Assembly: GCF_023499255.1 (NCBI RefSeq) | Contig: NZ_CP092183.1 | Coordinates: 875,501 to 939,500, forward strand | Source: Couchioplanes caeruleus | GTDB taxonomy: Bacteria > Actinomycetota > Actinomycetes > Mycobacteriales > Micromonosporaceae | Direction of reading: 5' to 3' | Length of the DNA stretch: 64,000 nucleotides | Shown here: positions 33,461 to 41,963 of the stretch, piece after piece | Numbering within the stretch: position 1 is the stretch's first letter | Layout: the number at the start of each line of letters is the position of its first letter | Program-made: the position numbers and the translations under genes | Notes under the pieces: model-generated | The model's input: the letters and a program-made list of their open reading frames with translations, nothing else | What the model was told of the DNA's origin: nothing | The model's database searches: none

Positions 33461-34372
33461 GTGAGCCAGGCGAAGCCCTATCGCGTATCGCATCTCGACG
33501 CGCTCGAGGCCGAGAGCATCTTCGTGATGCGTGAGGTCATGGCCGAATTCGAACGTCCCGTGCTGCTGTTCTCCGGCGGCAAGGACTCCATCGTGATGCT
33601 GCGGCTGGCCGAGAAGGCGTTCGCGCCGGCCCGCGTCCCGTTCCCGGTCATGCACGTCGACACCGGCCACAACTTCCCCGAGGTGCTGGACTACCGCGAC
33701 GCCCGCGTCGGCGAGCTCGGTCTCAACCTCGTCGTCGCCAGCGTGCAGGAGGCCATCGACTCGGGCCTGGTGCGCGAGCTGCCCGACGGCACCCGCAACC
33801 GCATCCAGACCCCGGTGCTGCTCGCGGCGGTGGAGAAGTACCGCTTCGACGCCCTCTTCGGCGGCGCCCGCCGCGACGAGGAGAAGGCCCGCGCGAAGGA
33901 GCGGATGTTCAGCTTCCGCGACGAGTTCGGCCAGTGGGACCCGAAGAACCAGCGCCCCGAGCTGTGGTCGCTCTACAACGGCCGGCACCACCCGGGCGAG
34001 TCCATCCGCGTCTTCCCGCTCTCCAACTGGACCGAGCTGGACGTGTGGCACTACATCGCCAAGGAAGAGATCGCCCTGCCGAGCATCTACTACGCGCACG
34101 ACCGCGAGGTCGTCGAGCGCGACGGGATGTTCTACGCGGTCAACGAGTTCATCGTGCCCCGCGACGGCGAGACGGTGCAGACCCGCCGGGTTCGCTACCG
34201 CACGGTGGGTGACGCGTCGCAGACCGCCGCGGTGCTCTCCGACGCCGACACCGTCGAGAAGGTGATCGACGAGGTGGCCGCCACCCGCATCACCGAGCGC
34301 GGCGCCACCCGTGGCGACGACAAGGTCAGCGAGGCGGCGATGGAAGACCGCAAGCGAGAGGGTTACTTCTGA
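33461..34372 (+). CDS. cysD: Sulfate adenylyltransferase subunit 2
   Basis: 303 residues, PP-loop ATP pyrophosphatase. LLFSGGKDSIVMLRLA near residue 27 is the PP-loop; HVDTGHNFPEV and FGGARRDEEKARAKER are conserved substrate loops; the C-terminus ends in DRKREGYF, typical of CysD. With CysN it makes APS from sulfate and ATP. GTG at 33461; the nearest purine-rich site is GAAAGG about 14 bases upstream, rather far. The stop overlaps the cysN start (TGATG). Confidence 0.96.
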   Translation: MSQAKPYRVSHLDALEAESIFVMREVMAEFERPVLLFSGGKDSIVMLRLAEKAFAPARVPFPVMHVDTGHNFPEVLDYRDARVGELGLNLVVASVQEAIDSGLVRELPDGTRNRIQTPVLLAAVEKYRFDALFGGARRDEEKARAKERMFSFRDEFGQWDPKNQRPELWSLYNGRHHPGESIRVFPLSNWTELDVWHYIAKEEIALPSIYYAHDREVVERDGMFYAVNEFIVPRDGETVQTRRVRYRTVGDASQTAAVLSDADTVEKVIDEVAATRITERGATRGDDKVSEAAMEDRKREGYF

Positions 34373-35670
34373 TGAGTCAGGCAGTGCTGGAGACCGAGGC
34401 AGCAGCTGCCCGGAACATGGACCTGCTGCGGTTCGCCACCGCCGGCAGCGTCGACGACGGCAAGTCGACCCTGATCGGGCGCCTGCTGTACGACACCAAG
34501 ACGATCTTCGCGGACCAGCTCGAGGCGGTCGAGGCGGCGAGCGCGTCGCGTGGCGACGAGTACACCAACCTCGCACTGCTCACCGACGGCCTGCGCGCCG
34601 AGCGGGAGCAGGGCATCACGATCGACGTGGCGTACCGCTACTTCGCGACGCCGCGGCGCAAGTTCATCATCGCCGACACCCCCGGGCACATCCAGTACAC
34701 GCGCAACATGGTCACCGGCGCCTCCACCGCCGACCTGGCGCTGATCCTGGTCGACGCCCGGAAGGGCCTGGTGGAGCAGTCCCGCCGGCACGCGTTCCTG
34801 ACGTCGCTGCTGCGGGTGCCGCACCTGGTGCTCTGCGTCAACAAGATGGACCTCGTCGGCTGGGACAAGGACGTCTACGACCGGATCGCCGACGAGTTCA
34901 CCTCGTTCGCCGCGAAGCTCGACATCACCGACCTGACGATCATCCCGATCTCCGCGCTGGAGGGCGACAACATCGCCTCCCGTTCGGAGAAGAGCCCCTG
35001 GTACGAGGGCCCGTCGCTGCTGCACCACCTCGAGCACGTGCACATCGCCTCCGACCGCAATCTGGTCGACGTGCGCTTCCCGGTGCAGTACGTGATCCGT
35101 CCCCAGTCGACCACGGTGACCGACTACCGCGGCTACGCCGGCCAGGTCGCCTCGGGCGTGCTCAAGCCCGGCGACGACGTGATGGTGCTGCCCTCGGGCA
35201 TGACCAGCAAGATCGCGGCGATCGACACCGCGGACGGCCCGGTCGACGAGGCGTTCCCGCCCATGTCGGTGACCGTACGGCTGACCGACGAGATCGACAT
35301 CTCCCGCGGCGACATGATGTGCCGCCCGCACAACGCCCCGGCGGTCGCCCAGGACATCGAGGCGATGATCTGCTGGATGGACGAGACGGCCCCGCTGCGC
35401 GTCGGCGGCAAGTACGCGATCAAGCACACCACGCGTACGGCCCGCACGGTGGTCCGCGGCCTGCAGTACAAGCTCGACGTGAACACCCTGCACCGCGACG
35501 AGGACGCCGGGCAGCTCGGGCTGAACGAGATCGGCCGGGTCAAGCTGCGCACGACGGTGCCGCTGCTCGCCGACGAGTACCGGCGCAACCGCACCACGGG
35601 CGGCTTCATCCTCATCGACGAGACCACCAACCGTACGGTCGGCGCGGGCATGATCATCGAGGCCGGCTGA
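34372..35670 (+). CDS. cysN: Sulfate adenylyltransferase subunit 1, GTPase
   Basis: 432 residues, EF-Tu-like GTPase coupling GTP hydrolysis to APS formation. G-motifs: GSVDDGKSTLIG (G1), EREQGITIDVAYRYF (G2), IADTPGHIQY (G3), NKMDLV (G4) and ISALEGDN (G5). The length is that of a stand-alone CysN; there is no fused APS kinase (CysC), so PAPS synthesis for the sulfotransferase would need a cysC elsewhere. Coupled to cysD by TGATG. A hairpin terminator follows. Confidence 0.96.
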   Translation: MSQAVLETEAAAARNMDLLRFATAGSVDDGKSTLIGRLLYDTKTIFADQLEAVEAASASRGDEYTNLALLTDGLRAEREQGITIDVAYRYFATPRRKFIIADTPGHIQYTRNMVTGASTADLALILVDARKGLVEQSRRHAFLTSLLRVPHLVLCVNKMDLVGWDKDVYDRIADEFTSFAAKLDITDLTIIPISALEGDNIASRSEKSPWYEGPSLLHHLEHVHIASDRNLVDVRFPVQYVIRPQSTTVTDYRGYAGQVASGVLKPGDDVMVLPSGMTSKIAAIDTADGPVDEAFPPMSVTVRLTDEIDISRGDMMCRPHNAPAVAQDIEAMICWMDETAPLRVGGKYAIKHTTRTARTVVRGLQYKLDVNTLHRDEDAGQLGLNEIGRVKLRTTVPLLADEYRRNRTTGGFILIDETTNRTVGAGMIIEAG

Positions 35671-35703
35671 CCGGAACGGCGGCAACGGCCGTGGCAGACG
35701 TGA

Positions 35704-35737
35704 GCAGGGCCCGTCCGGTACACCGGGCGGGCCCTGC
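35704..35737 (+). terminator. Hairpin after cysN
   Basis: GCAGGGCCCGTCCGG, loop TACA, CCGGGCGGGCCCTGC: a 15-bp stem with one G-T pair, 33 bases past the cysN stop, closing the cysQDN operon. No T-tract. Confidence 0.78.
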
Positions 35738-35909
35738 GGCGCATCGGGCGGCTGGGACCGGCGGGGACGTCCGGACGGTGGGGCTGCGGCGGCTTGCGCG
35801 TCGCGGCGGCGGGTCAGCCGCTTCGTGGGACGGCCGTGGCGGGGTGAGGCCGGGATGACCGGGGGCGGGCTACGGTGATCCGGACGACCCTGCGATCGCG
35901 GGTCGGGGT

Positions 35910-36968
35910 GTGAGCGTCGACGAGGGGGCGAGGCGGGTGCCGCCGGGCTTGAAGGACGTGGCCGCGCGGGCCGGCGTGTCCATCAAGACGGTGTCCAACG
36001 TGGTCAACGGGTACGTGCACGTGTCGCCCGGTACGCGGGCCCGGGTGCAGCAGGCCATCGACGCCCTGGGGTACATCCCGAACGTCGCCGCCCGCCAGTT
36101 GCGCAGCGGGCGGTCCGGGGTGATCGCGCTGGCCGTGCCCGAGTTGCAGTCGCCGTACTTCGCGGAGCTGGCCGGGCTGATCGTGCAGGCCGCCGAGCGG
36201 CGCTCCTGGACCGTGCTGATCGACCAGACGGACGGCCACGCCGACCGCGAACGCAACCTGGTCGCCGGGCTGCGCCGGCACGCCATCGACGGCCTGATCT
36301 TCAGCCCGCTGGCGTTGGCCGGCGAGGAGTTGTCCACCACCGGTGACACCCCGATGGTGCTGCTCGGGGAACGGATCTGGCACGGGCCGGCCGACCACGT
36401 GGCGATCGACAGCACCGCCGCGGCCGCCGACGTCACCCGGCACCTGATCGGGCTGGGCCGCCGCCGGATCGCGGCGATCGGGGCACAGCGCCTGCCCTCC
36501 GCGGTCACCGCCCATCAGCGCCTCGCCGGCTACCGGGCGGCGCTGGCCGAGGCGGGCATCCCGGAGGATCCGCGGCTCGTGGCCGAGGTGGAGAGCTTCC
36601 ACCGGGTCGACGGCGCCGCGGCGATGGCCGCCCTGCTGGACGGGCCGGAGCCGCCGGACGCGGTGTTCGGCTTCAACGACGTGCTGGCGCTCGGCGCGTT
36701 GCGGACGCTGCTGGAACGTGGCCTGAGGGTGCCGGAGGACGTGGCGGTCGCGGGCTTCGACGACATCGAGGACGGGCGGTTCAGCACGCCGACGCTGACC
36801 ACGATCGCGCCGGACACGGCGGAGCTCGCCCGGCTCGCGGTGGATCTGCTCGCGGAACGGCTGGGCGAGGGCAAGCCGGACGGCGAAGGTGGCGGTACCG
36901 AGGGGCCGCCGCGCGAGTTGCGGGTGAGCTATCGGCTGATCGCCCGGGAGAGCACGCTCGGCCGCTGA
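35910..36968 (+). CDS. LacI family transcriptional regulator
   Basis: 352 residues. The HTH is GLKDVAARAGVSIKTVSNVVNG (about residues 13-34) with the hinge helix GYIPNVAARQLRSGRSG; the periplasmic-binding-like effector domain follows, with VFGFNDVLALGAL and VAVAGFDDIEDGRFSTPTLTTI. GTG at 35910 has only a weak GGTCGGGG upstream. It is the first gene of the arabinan locus, and a palindromic operator lies before the GH51 gene, so a repressor released by an arabinose-derived ligand is likely. The ligand itself is inferred. Confidence 0.92.
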   Translation: MSVDEGARRVPPGLKDVAARAGVSIKTVSNVVNGYVHVSPGTRARVQQAIDALGYIPNVAARQLRSGRSGVIALAVPELQSPYFAELAGLIVQAAERRSWTVLIDQTDGHADRERNLVAGLRRHAIDGLIFSPLALAGEELSTTGDTPMVLLGERIWHGPADHVAIDSTAAAADVTRHLIGLGRRRIAAIGAQRLPSAVTAHQRLAGYRAALAEAGIPEDPRLVAEVESFHRVDGAAAMAALLDGPEPPDAVFGFNDVLALGALRTLLERGLRVPEDVAVAGFDDIEDGRFSTPTLTTIAPDTAELARLAVDLLAERLGEGKPDGEGGGTEGPPRELRVSYRLIARESTLGR

Positions 36969-37277
36969 GCCGGGCGGGGCCGGCGGGCGAAGGCCGGACA
37001 CCGGCCGGCGACGAGCGAGCGCAAAGTACGAGCGCAGGCCCGGCGAAGAGGCCCAGCGAAGAACGACCGCCGACCCGGTGAGAAGGCGAAGAGGGACCGC
37101 CGGCCCGCCGGGAAGGCGAAGGGCGAAGAGGGACCGCGTCACCGAGGCCACCGGCTCCGGCAAGCCGCAGCGGCGTGACCGCTGCTATCCGGAAAAACGA
37201 CCGGCGCAACCCGGACACCCGGGCAGAAACCCTCCCTACCTGCGAGTCCGCCCGGGTAACGACGGCGTATCGAGATC
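36969..37277. other. Spacer between the LacI gene and the arabinan operon
   Basis: About 310 bases without a convincing gene. The first half is rich in degenerate GGCGAAGAGG-like motifs; GGCGAAGAGGGACCGC occurs perfectly at 37085-37100 and 37122-37137. The second half becomes less G/C-rich toward the operator and promoter. Confidence 0.6.
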
Positions 37278-37306
37278 TTTACAACGATGGTTCCAACGTT
37301 GTAAAC
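37278..37306 (+). promoter_or_regulatory. LacI-type operator overlapping the GH51 promoter
   Basis: TTTACAACG (37278-37286) and CGTTGTAAA (37297-37305) are perfect inverted 9-bp arms with a 10-base spacer. A second palindrome, CAACGTTG at 37294-37301, has the central CG typical of LacI operators. TTTACA (37278) and GTAAAC (37301) are 17 bases apart and may be the -35 and -10 boxes, so repressor binding would cover the promoter. Confidence 0.65.
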
Positions 37307-37344
37307 CTGTGAGACGGCACACACCGGTGCGACGGGAGTGATAC

Positions 37345-38856
37345 GTGATCACCGCGAGACTGACGCTTGATCCGGCCTTCGCCTGCGGGGAGGTCGACCC
37401 GCGGCTCTTCGGTTCGTTCGTGGAGCACATGGGCCGCTGCGTCTACACCGGCATCTTCGAGCCGGGCCATCCCAGCGCCGACGCCGACGGGCTGCGGACC
37501 GACGTGCTGGACCTCGTCTGCGAGCTGGGCGTCAGCCTGGTGCGCTACCCCGGCGGGAACTTCGTCTCCAACTATCGCTGGGAGGACGGGGTCGGGCCGG
37601 TCGGCGACCGGCCGCGCCGGCTGGACCTGGCCTGGCGGTCGCTGGAGAGCAACGCGTTCGGGCTCAACGAGTTCATGCGCTGGGCGGGTCAGGCCGGGGT
37701 GGCGCCGATGATGGCGGTCAACCTCGGCACGCGCGGGGTGCCCGAGGCCGCCGAGCTGGTCGAGTACTGCAACCTCACCGACGGGACCGCCGCCGCCGAC
37801 CTGCGCCGCAAGCACGGGGTCGGGCAGCCGCACGACATCCGGCTGTGGTGCCTGGGCAACGAGATGGACGGACCCTGGCAGATCGGCAGCCTCACCGCCC
37901 GCGAGTACGGCCGCCTCGCCGCCCGCGCCGGGCATGCCATGCGCCGCGTCGACCCGACGATCGAGCTGGTCGCCTGCGGCAGCTCCAACGCCGACATGCC
38001 GACGTTCGCGGCGTGGGAGGCCACGGTGCTGGAGGAGGCGTACGACCAGGTCGACTATCTGTCCCTGCACACGTACTACGACCCGGGGAAGCATGACGAG
38101 GCGAGCTTCCGGGCGTCCGCGGTGGACCTGGACGGGTTCGTCGACGACATCATCGCCACCGCCGACCACGTACGCGCCAAGCTGCGCCGCACCAAGCGCG
38201 TCAACCTGGCGCTGGACGAGTGGAACGTCTGGTACCAGTCGCAGTTCACCGAGCCGGAGGACCGCGGCATCGAGGAGCTGCCGGCGCTGATCGAGGACGA
38301 CTACACGGTCACCGACGCGATGGTGGTCGGGAACCTGCTGATCAGCATGCTGCGCCACGCCGACCGGCTGAAGATCGGCTGCCAGGCGCAGCTGGTCAAC
38401 ATCATCGCGCCGATCCGTACGGCGGCCGGCGGCCCCGCCTGGCGGCAGACGATCTTCCACCCGTTCGCGCACACCGCCCGGCTGGCCCGCGGGACCGTGC
38501 TGCGGGCGGCCCTGACCGGCCCGACGATGGCCACCGGGCGCTTCGGCGACGTGCCCGCGGTCGACGCCGTCGCCACGCGCGACGAGGCGAGCGGCGAGCT
38601 GACGATCTTCGCCGTGAACCGGGGGACCGGCGCCGTGCCGCTGGAGCTGAACCTGCGGGCGTTCCCCGGGCTGCGGGCCGGGGAGCACATCTCGCTCGCC
38701 GAGACCGACCCGTCCATCGTGAACACCGCTGCTGCGCCTGATCGCGTCCGTCCCCGTACCGAAGAAATGCCCGCCCTCGACGGCGGGCGAGCGACCCTGC
38801 TCCTCCCTCCCGTCTCCTGGCACGCGCTCCGCTTCACCTCCGAGGAGAAACCGTGA
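37345..38856 (+). CDS. Alpha-L-arabinofuranosidase, GH51
   Basis: 503 residues without signal peptide, so intracellular, cleaving imported arabino-oligosaccharides. The GH51 pattern is clear: FGSFVEHMGRCVYTGI, RYPGGNFVSNYRWEDGVGP, the acid/base Glu 173 in CLGNEMDG, and the nucleophile Glu 292 in LALDEWNVW. The C-terminal beta domain ends in VSWHALRF. GTG at 37345 follows CGGGAG. It is the first gene after the operator and overlaps the binding-protein gene (GTGA at 38853). Often called abfA or arfA. Confidence 0.95.
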   Translation: MITARLTLDPAFACGEVDPRLFGSFVEHMGRCVYTGIFEPGHPSADADGLRTDVLDLVCELGVSLVRYPGGNFVSNYRWEDGVGPVGDRPRRLDLAWRSLESNAFGLNEFMRWAGQAGVAPMMAVNLGTRGVPEAAELVEYCNLTDGTAAADLRRKHGVGQPHDIRLWCLGNEMDGPWQIGSLTAREYGRLAARAGHAMRRVDPTIELVACGSSNADMPTFAAWEATVLEEAYDQVDYLSLHTYYDPGKHDEASFRASAVDLDGFVDDIIATADHVRAKLRRTKRVNLALDEWNVWYQSQFTEPEDRGIEELPALIEDDYTVTDAMVVGNLLISMLRHADRLKIGCQAQLVNIIAPIRTAAGGPAWRQTIFHPFAHTARLARGTVLRAALTGPTMATGRFGDVPAVDAVATRDEASGELTIFAVNRGTGAVPLELNLRAFPGLRAGEHISLAETDPSIVNTAAAPDRVRPRTEEMPALDGGRATLLLPPVSWHALRFTSEEKP

Positions 38857-40184
38857 AACCACACCTGTCCCGCCGTGGCCTGCTCGGTCTCGGCGTCGGC
38901 GCCGGCGGCGCCGTCCTGCTCGGCGCCTGCGGCGACGACGGCCCGAACCCGGTCGTCGGCGGCGGGCAGAACGCACAGCCCGCCGCGACCAACTACACCG
39001 GGCCGAACGTGGCCCTGACGTTCTGGAACGGCTTCACCGGCGGCGACGGCCCGGTGATGAAGGCCCTGGTGGACCGCTTCAACAGCGAGAACCCCAACAT
39101 CAAGGTCACGATGAACGTGTACGAGTGGGCCGACTACTACCAGAAGGTTCCCGCCGCGGTGTCCACGGGCAACGGCCCCGACCTGGGCATCATGCACGTC
39201 GAGCAGGTCGCCACGAACGCCGCGCGCGGTGTCGTCCTGCCGCTCGACGACGTGGCCGCCTCGCTGCAGCTGAAGGAGGACGACTTCTCCCCGCCGGTGT
39301 GGCGGGCCGGGGTCTACAACAACAAGCGGTACGCGATCCCGCTCGACGTGCACCCGCTGGGCATGTTCTACAACAAGTCGGTCCTGGAGAAGGCGGGTCT
39401 CGACCCGGACAACCCGCCGAAGACCAAGGACGACTACATGAAGGCCCTCGACGCGCTCAAGAGCAAGGGCGTGCAGGGGCACTGGGCGACGCCGTTCCCG
39501 TTCACCGGCACCATGCAGTTCGAGTCGCTGACCTGGCAGTTCGGCGGGCAGCTCTTCGACGAGCAGGCGAGCAAGCCGCTGTTCGCCGAGGCGCCCGGCG
39601 TGCAGGCGCTGACCTGGCTCACCGACCTGGTGAAGAACGGCTACAGCCCGAAGAACGTCGCCCAGGACGCCGACCTGATCGCCCTGCAGAACGGCAAGGC
39701 CGCGTTCAACTGGAACGGCATCTGGACGATCAACACGCTCAAGGGCGTCAAGGGCCTGACCTGGGGCGTCAGCGCGCTGCCGACGATCGGCTCGCAGCCG
39801 GCCGCCTGGGCCGGGTCGCACAACTTCGTGCAGTTCAAGCAGCGCACCCCGGATGCGAACAAGCTGCAGGCCGGCAAGGTCTTCATCAACTTCATCAGCA
39901 AGAACTCGATCGAGTGGGCCAAGGGCGGCCAGGTCCCGGCCCGCAAGGAGATCCGCGAGGGCGCCGAGTTCAAGGGCCTCACGGAGCAGGCGGCGATCGG
40001 CTCGCAGATCGACAACCTGCACTTCCCGCCCTCGGTGCCGGGCATCCCGGACGCGATGGCCACCATCGACACCGCGATCAACGAGGCGATCCTGCTGCGC
40101 AAGGAGCCCGGCAAGGCGCTCGCCGACGCCGCCGCCAAGGCGAGCCAGATCCTGGAGCAGAACCGCAAGAAGTACGGCGGCTGA
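38853..40184 (+). CDS. Sugar ABC transporter substrate-binding lipoprotein
   Basis: 443 residues. The N-terminus SRRGLLGLGVGAGGAVLLGACG combines a twin-arginine-like motif with a lipobox (LGAC). The mature part is a family 1 solute-binding protein: LTFWNGFTGGDGPVMKALVDRFNSENPNIKV is the usual opening strand and helix. Start overlaps the arabinofuranosidase stop (GTGA), so the importer is coupled to the cytosolic hydrolase. Ligand inferred to be arabino-oligosaccharide from context; the ATPase is not in the operon and is probably a shared MsiK-type subunit elsewhere. Confidence 0.92.
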   Translation: MKPHLSRRGLLGLGVGAGGAVLLGACGDDGPNPVVGGGQNAQPAATNYTGPNVALTFWNGFTGGDGPVMKALVDRFNSENPNIKVTMNVYEWADYYQKVPAAVSTGNGPDLGIMHVEQVATNAARGVVLPLDDVAASLQLKEDDFSPPVWRAGVYNNKRYAIPLDVHPLGMFYNKSVLEKAGLDPDNPPKTKDDYMKALDALKSKGVQGHWATPFPFTGTMQFESLTWQFGGQLFDEQASKPLFAEAPGVQALTWLTDLVKNGYSPKNVAQDADLIALQNGKAAFNWNGIWTINTLKGVKGLTWGVSALPTIGSQPAAWAGSHNFVQFKQRTPDANKLQAGKVFINFISKNSIEWAKGGQVPARKEIREGAEFKGLTEQAAIGSQIDNLHFPPSVPGIPDAMATIDTAINEAILLRKEPGKALADAAAKASQILEQNRKKYGG

Positions 40185-40190
40185 TCCGCC

Positions 40191-41129
40191 ATGGTGGACG
40201 TGCTGGCGGAGGCCACCACCTCGACCTCGGCGCCCGTGGCGGCGGCGCCGAGGCGGGGGCCCGGCCTGACCCCGTACCTGTTCCTGGCGCCGTACGCGCT
40301 GCTGTTCCTCACGTTCACGCTCGCGCCGGCGGCGTACGGGCTGTGGATCAGCCTGCACGACTGGGACTACCTGCTGCCGGGCAAGCCGTTCGTGGGGCTG
40401 GACAACTACAAGGCGCTGTTCAGCAGCACGTCGCCGGTGTTCGACTTCTTCTGGCAGAGCATGCAGGCCACCGGCGTCTTCACGGTGTTCAGCGTGCCGT
40501 TGCTGGTGGCGGTCCCGCTGGGCATCGCGCTGATCCTCAACCGCTCGTTCAAGGGCCGTACGGTCTTCCGCGCCGTGTACTTCGCGCCGTACGTGCTGGG
40601 CGTCGCGGTGATCGGCGTGCTGTGGCGCTTCCTGCTGGACCCGAACCTCGGCGCCGTGAACGCGCTGCTCGGCGCGATCGGGCTGCCGGACTCGACGGCG
40701 TGGACCACCGGGCTGCCGTGGGCGTGGGTGTCGCTGGTCGGCGTCACGGTGTGGTGGACGCTGGGCTTCAACGCGGTCATCTACATCGCCGGCCTGCAGG
40801 ACATCCCGCGTGAGCTGTACGACGCGGCCAAGGTGGACGGCGCCGGCCGCTGGGCGGAGTTCCGCCACGTCACGCTGCCCGGGCTGCGGCCGGTGCTGCT
40901 GTTCGTCGTGATCAACACGATCCTGGCGTCGAGCAACATGTTCGGCCAGGCGTACCTGATCACCCAGGGCGCGCCGGGCGTGGAGACCCGTACGGCGATC
41001 ATGTACATCGCCGAGGAGGGCCTGCGCAGCTACCGGATGGGCAGCGCCGCCGCGATGAGTTACCTGCTCACGCTGGCGCTGCTGCTGATCAGCATGGTGA
41101 CGTTCCGTCTCTTCCGGACGAAGGACTGA
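40191..41129 (+). CDS. Sugar ABC transporter permease, MalF type
   Basis: 312 residues with six predicted helices after a 25-residue Ala/Pro-rich lead. The cytoplasmic EAA loop is ELYDAAKVDGAGRWAEFRHVTLP, the site where the ATPase docks. It starts six bases after the binding-protein stop. Pairs with the next gene to form the channel. Confidence 0.94.
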   Translation: MVDVLAEATTSTSAPVAAAPRRGPGLTPYLFLAPYALLFLTFTLAPAAYGLWISLHDWDYLLPGKPFVGLDNYKALFSSTSPVFDFFWQSMQATGVFTVFSVPLLVAVPLGIALILNRSFKGRTVFRAVYFAPYVLGVAVIGVLWRFLLDPNLGAVNALLGAIGLPDSTAWTTGLPWAWVSLVGVTVWWTLGFNAVIYIAGLQDIPRELYDAAKVDGAGRWAEFRHVTLPGLRPVLLFVVINTILASSNMFGQAYLITQGAPGVETRTAIMYIAEEGLRSYRMGSAAAMSYLLTLALLLISMVTFRLFRTKD

Positions 41130-41133
41130 GGGC

Positions 41134-41961
41134 ATGGGCCGAGTCAGAGGTATCGCCTGGTACACGATGCTGAGCGGGCTGAGCCTGGTCTTCATCGCCC
41201 CGGTGGTCTGGATGCTCATCACCTCGTTCAAGACCCCGGACGAGGCCACCCGGGTGCCGCCGACGCTGCTCCCGCAGGACCCGACGACGAGCGCGTACGA
41301 CACGCTGTTCGGCGGTGACTCGCAGACGCCGGTGCTGCGCTGGTTCCTCAACAGCCTGCTGGCCGCCTCCGGTCAGGCGCTGCTCGTGCTCGTGGTGGCG
41401 TCGATGGCGGCGTACGCGCTGGCCCGGATGGACTTCCGCGGCAAGAAGATCGTGTTCAGCATGATCATCGCGACGATGTTCGTACCGATCTTCACCCTGA
41501 TCATCCCGAACTTCCTCATCATCGACCGGCTGGGCTGGCTCGACAGCCTGTGGGGGCTGATCATTCCGGGTGCGGCCAGCGCGTTCGGCGTCTTCTTCCT
41601 CCGGCAGTTCTTCCTCGGACTGCCCCGCGAGCTGGAGGAGGCCGCGGTGCTGGAGGGCGCGAACTCGTGGCAGATCTTCACCAAGGTGATCCTGCCGCTG
41701 TCGAAGCCGGCGCTGGCCACGCTCGCGGTGATCGCGTTCCTGACCAACTGGAACGACTTCATCTGGCCGGTCTACGTGCTGTTCAGCCCGGAGAACTTCA
41801 CGCTGCCGCCGGGCCTCGGCACGCTGCAGGGCGCCTACAACATCAACTACCCGGTGATCATGGCGGGCGCGAGCCTGGCCAGCATCCCGGTGCTGATCCT
41901 GTTCGTGGTCGCGCAGCGCTACATCATCGAGGGCGTCTCCCGGTCCGGACTGAAAGGCTGA
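41134..41961 (+). CDS. Sugar ABC transporter permease, MalG type
   Basis: 275 residues, six helices. The EAA loop is ELEEAAVLEGANSWQIFTKVILP, and the C-terminus QRYIIEGVSRSGLKG is the standard MalG-type ending. ATG at 41134 lies four bases after the stop of the partner permease. The GH43 gene follows two bases after its stop, so the whole set is one transcription unit. Confidence 0.94.
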   Translation: MGRVRGIAWYTMLSGLSLVFIAPVVWMLITSFKTPDEATRVPPTLLPQDPTTSAYDTLFGGDSQTPVLRWFLNSLLAASGQALLVLVVASMAAYALARMDFRGKKIVFSMIIATMFVPIFTLIIPNFLIIDRLGWLDSLWGLIIPGAASAFGVFFLRQFFLGLPRELEEAAVLEGANSWQIFTKVILPLSKPALATLAVIAFLTNWNDFIWPVYVLFSPENFTLPPGLGTLQGAYNINYPVIMAGASLASIPVLILFVVAQRYIIEGVSRSGLKG

Positions 41962-41963
41962 CC

